A stretch of DNA of 17,223 nucleotides from an uncultured Alphaproteobacteria bacterium (GTDB lineage: Bacteria > Pseudomonadota > Alphaproteobacteria > Caulobacterales > Caulobacteraceae), in assembly GCA_903933475.1 (NCBI GenBank), contig CAIZKE010000195.1:1-17223 (forward strand), in the 5' to 3' direction. The notes under the pieces were generated by a model that saw only the letters and a program-made list of their open reading frames with translations, did no database searches and was not told where the DNA came from. Shown piece after piece: positions 14,853 to 17,223 of this stretch. The translations under genes were made by a program, and so were the position numbers. Each line of letters begins with the position of its first letter. The first letter of the stretch is position 1.

Positions 14853-14904
14853 GGGCGCCTCTTTTTTGCACTTCCGTCTTCAAGCGCCTGTTTTTTTGGC
14901 GCCC
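14853..14904. repeat. Inverted repeat GGGCGCC/GGCGCCC with internal T-runs
   Basis: GGGCGCC at 14853-14859 and GGCGCCC at 14898-14904 are exact reverse complements 38 bases apart. Just inside each arm is a T-run (six Ts at 14862-14867, seven at 14891-14897), unusual in this GC-rich DNA. It could be an operator region or a curved, AT-rich promoter element for glyQ or glnK; it does not look like a standard terminator. Confidence 0.4.
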
Positions 14905-15004
14905 GAAACCGCATTCGGCGGGCCATCGGCCTACCGTGGCTCTGGGTCCCGCTGGTCATTCCGGCCCGGGGCCGTTCCACAAGGAACCGAGCGGGAGCGA
15001 CGGG

Positions 15005-15343
15005 ATGAAACTGATCATGGCGATCGTCAAACCCTTCAAGCTGGACGACGTGCGCGAAGCTCTCGTGTCGTCTGGCGTCGAGGGGCTCACGATCACGGAA
15101 GTCAAGGGATATGGACGCCAGAAGGGCCAGACCGAGATCTATCGGGGTGCCGAGTACCAGGTGAACTTCATCCCTAAGGTGAAGCTGGAGGCTGTCGTCG
15201 ACGACGCCGCCGCTGCGGGGGCCGTCGAGGCCATCAAGGCGGCGGCCTCCACTGGCAAGATTGGCGACGGGAAGATCTTCGTCATCGACGTCGCAGACGC
15301 CGTGCGGATCCGCACCGGCGAAACCGGCGCCTCAGCGCTCTGA
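15005..15343 (+). CDS. glnK: Nitrogen regulatory protein PII
   Basis: A 112-residue trimeric PII signal protein, exactly the family length. The uridylylation site Y51 sits in the T-loop text RGAEYQVNF, preceded by TEVKGYGRQKGQTEIY. The C-terminal signature STGKIGDGKIFVIDVADAVRIRTGE is intact. PII senses 2-oxoglutarate and ATP/ADP; when unmodified it blocks AmtB and adjusts nitrogen assimilation. The start is ATG 15005, with GGAG seven bases upstream, although the frame is open further back. It lies 22 bases upstream of amtB, and this pairing favours the glnK name over glnB; the sequence alone does not settle which paralogue it is. Transcription is probably nitrogen-controlled, but no NtrC site was identified. 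Confidence 0.95.
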   Translation: MKLIMAIVKPFKLDDVREALVSSGVEGLTITEVKGYGRQKGQTEIYRGAEYQVNFIPKVKLEAVVDDAAAAGAVEAIKAAASTGKIGDGKIFVIDVADAVRIRTGETGASAL

Positions 15344-15365
15344 CCCCTTCAGGAAGGAAAACAAC

Positions 15366-16901
15366 ATGAGTTGGTTGAAATCGAAGGGTCTGGCGGGGCT
15401 GTTGCTCGCCGCCACCCTGGCCGGAGCGCCTCTGGCGGCCCCGGCATTCGCACAGGACGCAGCGCCGGCCGCCACAGTGGCGACAACGGCTGAAGCGGCG
15501 CCTGCGCTGGCTGCACCGGTGGAAGCCGCTGCGCCCGCCCCAGAGCCGGCGGCGGTGGCTGCACCGACCCCCGACAAGGGCGACACCACCTGGATGCTGG
15601 TCTCCACCGTCCTGGTCCTGCTGATGATCGTGCCGGGCCTGGCCCTGTTCTACGGCGGTCTCGTCCGCCAGAAGAACATGCTGTCCATGCTGATGCAGGT
15701 GGGCGTGGTCACCGTGATCGGCATGATCGCCTGGTTGTTCTGGGGCTACAGCCTGTCCTTCTCGGACGGCGGCGGCCTGGACAAGTTCATTGGCGGCGGC
15801 GGGAGGCTCTTCCTCAAGGACGTGACGCCCGCCAGCACCGTGGCGACCTTCTCGACCGGCGTCGTCATTCCGGAACTGGTCTTCATGGCCTTCCAGATGA
15901 CCTTCGCCTGCATCACCGCCGCTCTGGTCCTCGGCGGCGTCGCGGAACGCATGAAGTTTGCGGCCGTGGTGATCTTCGCCATCCTCTGGCCCCTCCTGTC
16001 CTACTATCCCCTGGCACACATGGTCTGGTGGTGGGCGGGTCCTGACGCGGTCGCAGCCGCGCCCACGGATCCGATCCAGGCGGGCCTGATCTGGGGCTTT
16101 GGTGCCCTGGACTTCGCCGGTGGCACCGTGGTGCACATCAATGCCGGCATCGCGGCCCTGATGGGGGCCTTGATCCTCGGCCCCCGCAAGGGATACGGCA
16201 CCGAGCCCATGCCGCCACACTCCCTGACCCTGACAATGACGGGTGCAGGCCTGCTCTGGGTGGGGTGGTTCGGCTTCAATGCCGGCTCCAACCTTGAAGC
16301 CAACGGCTACGCCGCCCTGGCCATGGTGAACACCCTGGTGGCCACCGCAGCCGCCGGGATCTCCTGGGTCGCCACGGAATGGGTTACCCGCAAGCGCGCC
16401 AGCGCCCTCGGCCTCGCGTCGGGCCTGGTCGCCGGCCTGGTCGCAATCACCCCCGCGGCAGGCTTCGCCGGACCCGTGGGCGCCGTGATCCTCGGACTGG
16501 TCGTCTCGCCGGTCTGCGTGTTCTTCTGCTCGAAGATCAAGAACGCCCTGAAGTACGACGACAGCCTGGATGCCTTTGGTATCCACGCCATCGGCGGCAT
16601 TCTCGGGGCCATCGCGACGGGCTTGCTGGTCAACCCGGCCTGGGGCGGGGCGGGCGTGGTGGACTACACCACCTGCGGCCTCGACGGCGATGTCTCGACC
16701 TGTGACACGGCGGCCTACGTCCTTTCCACCCAGGTCATGGCCCAGGTGAAGGCGGTCCTCGTGTCGGTCGGCTGGTCGGCAGCCGCGAGCAGCATCGTGT
16801 TCTTCGCCATCAAGTACACGGTGGGCCTGAGGTCCTCCCTGGAAAGCGAAGAAGAAGGGCTCGACATCTCCGAGTTCGGAGAGCGCGCCTACCACTCCTG
16901 A
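15366..16901 (+). CDS. amtB: Ammonium transporter
   Basis: A 511-residue inner-membrane channel with 11 expected transmembrane helices. A cleavable signal peptide is likely (LAGLLLAATLAGAPLAAPAFA, cut near A29-Q30), followed by an Ala/Pro-rich periplasmic stretch (about 30-73) before the first helix (TTWMLVSTVLVLLM). The pore twin histidines are present: H257 in GGTVVHINAG and H407 in DAFGIHAIGG. The N-terminal core motif GLALFYGGLVRQKN and the cytoplasmic tail GLDISEFGERAY, which docks GlnK, are intact. It conducts ammonia/ammonium inward and is gated by the upstream PII protein. The start is ATG 15366 with AGGAAGGA about seven bases upstream; the open frame upstream lies within glnK. Confidence 0.96.
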   Translation: MSWLKSKGLAGLLLAATLAGAPLAAPAFAQDAAPAATVATTAEAAPALAAPVEAAAPAPEPAAVAAPTPDKGDTTWMLVSTVLVLLMIVPGLALFYGGLVRQKNMLSMLMQVGVVTVIGMIAWLFWGYSLSFSDGGGLDKFIGGGGRLFLKDVTPASTVATFSTGVVIPELVFMAFQMTFACITAALVLGGVAERMKFAAVVIFAILWPLLSYYPLAHMVWWWAGPDAVAAAPTDPIQAGLIWGFGALDFAGGTVVHINAGIAALMGALILGPRKGYGTEPMPPHSLTLTMTGAGLLWVGWFGFNAGSNLEANGYAALAMVNTLVATAAAGISWVATEWVTRKRASALGLASGLVAGLVAITPAAGFAGPVGAVILGLVVSPVCVFFCSKIKNALKYDDSLDAFGIHAIGGILGAIATGLLVNPAWGGAGVVDYTTCGLDGDVSTCDTAAYVLSTQVMAQVKAVLVSVGWSAAASSIVFFAIKYTVGLRSSLESEEEGLDISEFGERAYHS

Positions 16902-16905
16902 TCCT

Positions 16906-16960
16906 CTCCCAAGGCGTGGCGGAGCGGGGGCCCCTCGGGGTCCCCGTTTTCGTTTGGGAG
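16906..16960 (+). terminator. Rho-independent terminator of glnK-amtB
   Basis: A GC-rich stem (CGGGG at 16925-16929 against CCCCG at 16942-16946, extendable inward) is followed by TTTTCGTTT from 16947. An outer pair, CTCCCAA (16906-16912) and TTGGGAG (16954-16960), could lengthen it. It starts right after the amtB stop and separates amtB from the convergent ispE. Confidence 0.75.
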
Positions 16961-16965
16961 ACACC

Positions 16966-17223
16966 TCAGGCAGGAGCGTCCGGCAGACCTCCGAGGCTGC
17001 AGGCGCGAACCCACCAGTCGGGATGGGTCCGGCGGAGATCTACCGCCAGCCGGCGGGCGGAACCCGGGTCGTCGCAGAGCGCGAAACAGGTCGCGCCCGA
17101 ACCCGACAGCCTGGCCAGGCGGGCCTCCGGGGCGGCCCTCAGGCGCTCCAACACGTCCCCAACAACCGGCGCAACGGCGATTGCCGGCGCTTCGAGGTCG
17201 TTACGCAGATCACCGAGCCAAAA
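16966..17223 (-). CDS. ispE: 4-diphosphocytidyl-2-C-methyl-D-erythritol kinase, C-terminal part (5' end outside window)
   Basis: The last 85 residues of a GHMP kinase; the frame stays open to the window edge. The text GDLRNDLEAPAIAVAPVVGDVLERL is the IspE signature preceding the last helix, and LSGSGATCFALC is the conserved GHMP motif 3 glycine loop. The enzyme phosphorylates CDP-methylerythritol using ATP in the MEP pathway to isoprenoids. ATP-binding motif 2 and the N-terminus lie beyond the window. It ends in GGLPDAPA and is convergent with amtB across the terminator. Confidence 0.88.
   Translation of the reverse strand, partial: FWLGDLRNDLEAPAIAVAPVVGDVLERLRAAPEARLARLSGSGATCFALCDDPGSARRLAVDLRRTHPDWWVRACSLGGLPDAPA

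Larger units (their letters stand above)
14584..15004. other. Non-coding spacer between glyQ and glnK
   Basis: About 420 bases between divergent genes, so it should carry both promoters. Visible structure: a weakly supported small minus-strand frame (14678-14770), a 7-bp inverted repeat with internal T-runs (14853-14904), and a short hairpin GTTCC-ACAA-GGAAC (14974-14987) just before the glnK ribosome site (GGAG 14994-14997). TTGCAC (14866-14871) is 17 bases from TGTTTT (14889-14894), a weak promoter candidate for glnK. No convincing NtrC site or sigma-54 promoter was found by eye. Confidence 0.5.

Noticed and set aside
14584..14883. N-terminal extension of glyQ by 100 codons
   Set aside because: The extension is Arg/Pro-rich, lacks coding-type third positions and is absent from the GlyQ family, which starts near residue 1 of the ATG 14583 frame.
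14937..14953. Possible sigma-54 promoter (TGGCTCTGGGTCCCGC) upstream of glnK
   Set aside because: The GG to GC spacing is one base too long compared with the invariant -24/-12 spacing, and no NtrC site was seen nearby.
15282..16964. Long minus-strand open frame (560 codons) opposite glnK-amtB
   Set aside because: It covers conserved amtB and the terminator and its translation is Gly/His/Asp-rich without any motif; a shadow frame.

Overview
The window is high-GC DNA with strong G/C bias at third codon positions. It most likely comes from an alphaproteobacterium of the Caulobacterales (Phenylobacterium/Caulobacter-like). This is judged from the protein families, an alphaproteobacterial-type LexA box, and the glyQ-glyS-ppdK and PII-amtB arrangements; no database search was possible. 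Most of the content is chromosomal housekeeping. I see no insertion sequence, phage gene, CRISPR array, rRNA or tRNA.

Layout: (1) 1-1602, plus strand: the end of an HD-type phosphohydrolase, a Nudix-like NAD regulator overlapping it by 4 bp, then a 72-residue unknown protein behind a perfect GTTC-N7-GTTC SOS box. (2) 1667-2644: a zinc-independent NADP oxidoreductase, convergent with a two-gene minus-strand unit (small membrane-anchored protein, then a sterol desaturase-family membrane hydroxylase). (3) 3983-6131: a divergent spacer carrying a perfect 8-bp palindrome, then an adenine/adenosine deaminase whose end overlaps a convergent GH84 glycosidase by 7 bp. (4) 6221-7336: a ketoacyl-ACP synthase III-like enzyme with a TTG start, divergent from GH84. 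(5) 14583 down to 7338, minus strand: glyQ, glyS, ppdK closely packed, then a pair of 50-bp palindromic repeats and an M48 (Ste24-like) membrane protease. (6) 14584-15004: a non-coding spacer between glyQ and the nitrogen pair. (7) 15005-16901: PII protein glnK and ammonium channel amtB, ending in a hairpin terminator, convergent with the 3' part of ispE, which runs off the window.

Functional groups: glyQS charges glycine tRNA. ppdK, downstream and 10 bp away, interconverts pyruvate and phosphoenolpyruvate. GlnK and AmtB form the standard ammonium sensing/uptake pair. The HD hydrolase and NAD regulator are likely linked to NAD or nucleotide control. The most unusual items are the small SOS-controlled gene at 1384-1602, the palindromic repeat pair at 8579-8692, the outward-facing promoter palindrome at 3994-4023 beside a gene lacking a good start codon, and a stand-alone cytosolic O-GlcNAcase-like GH84 domain.
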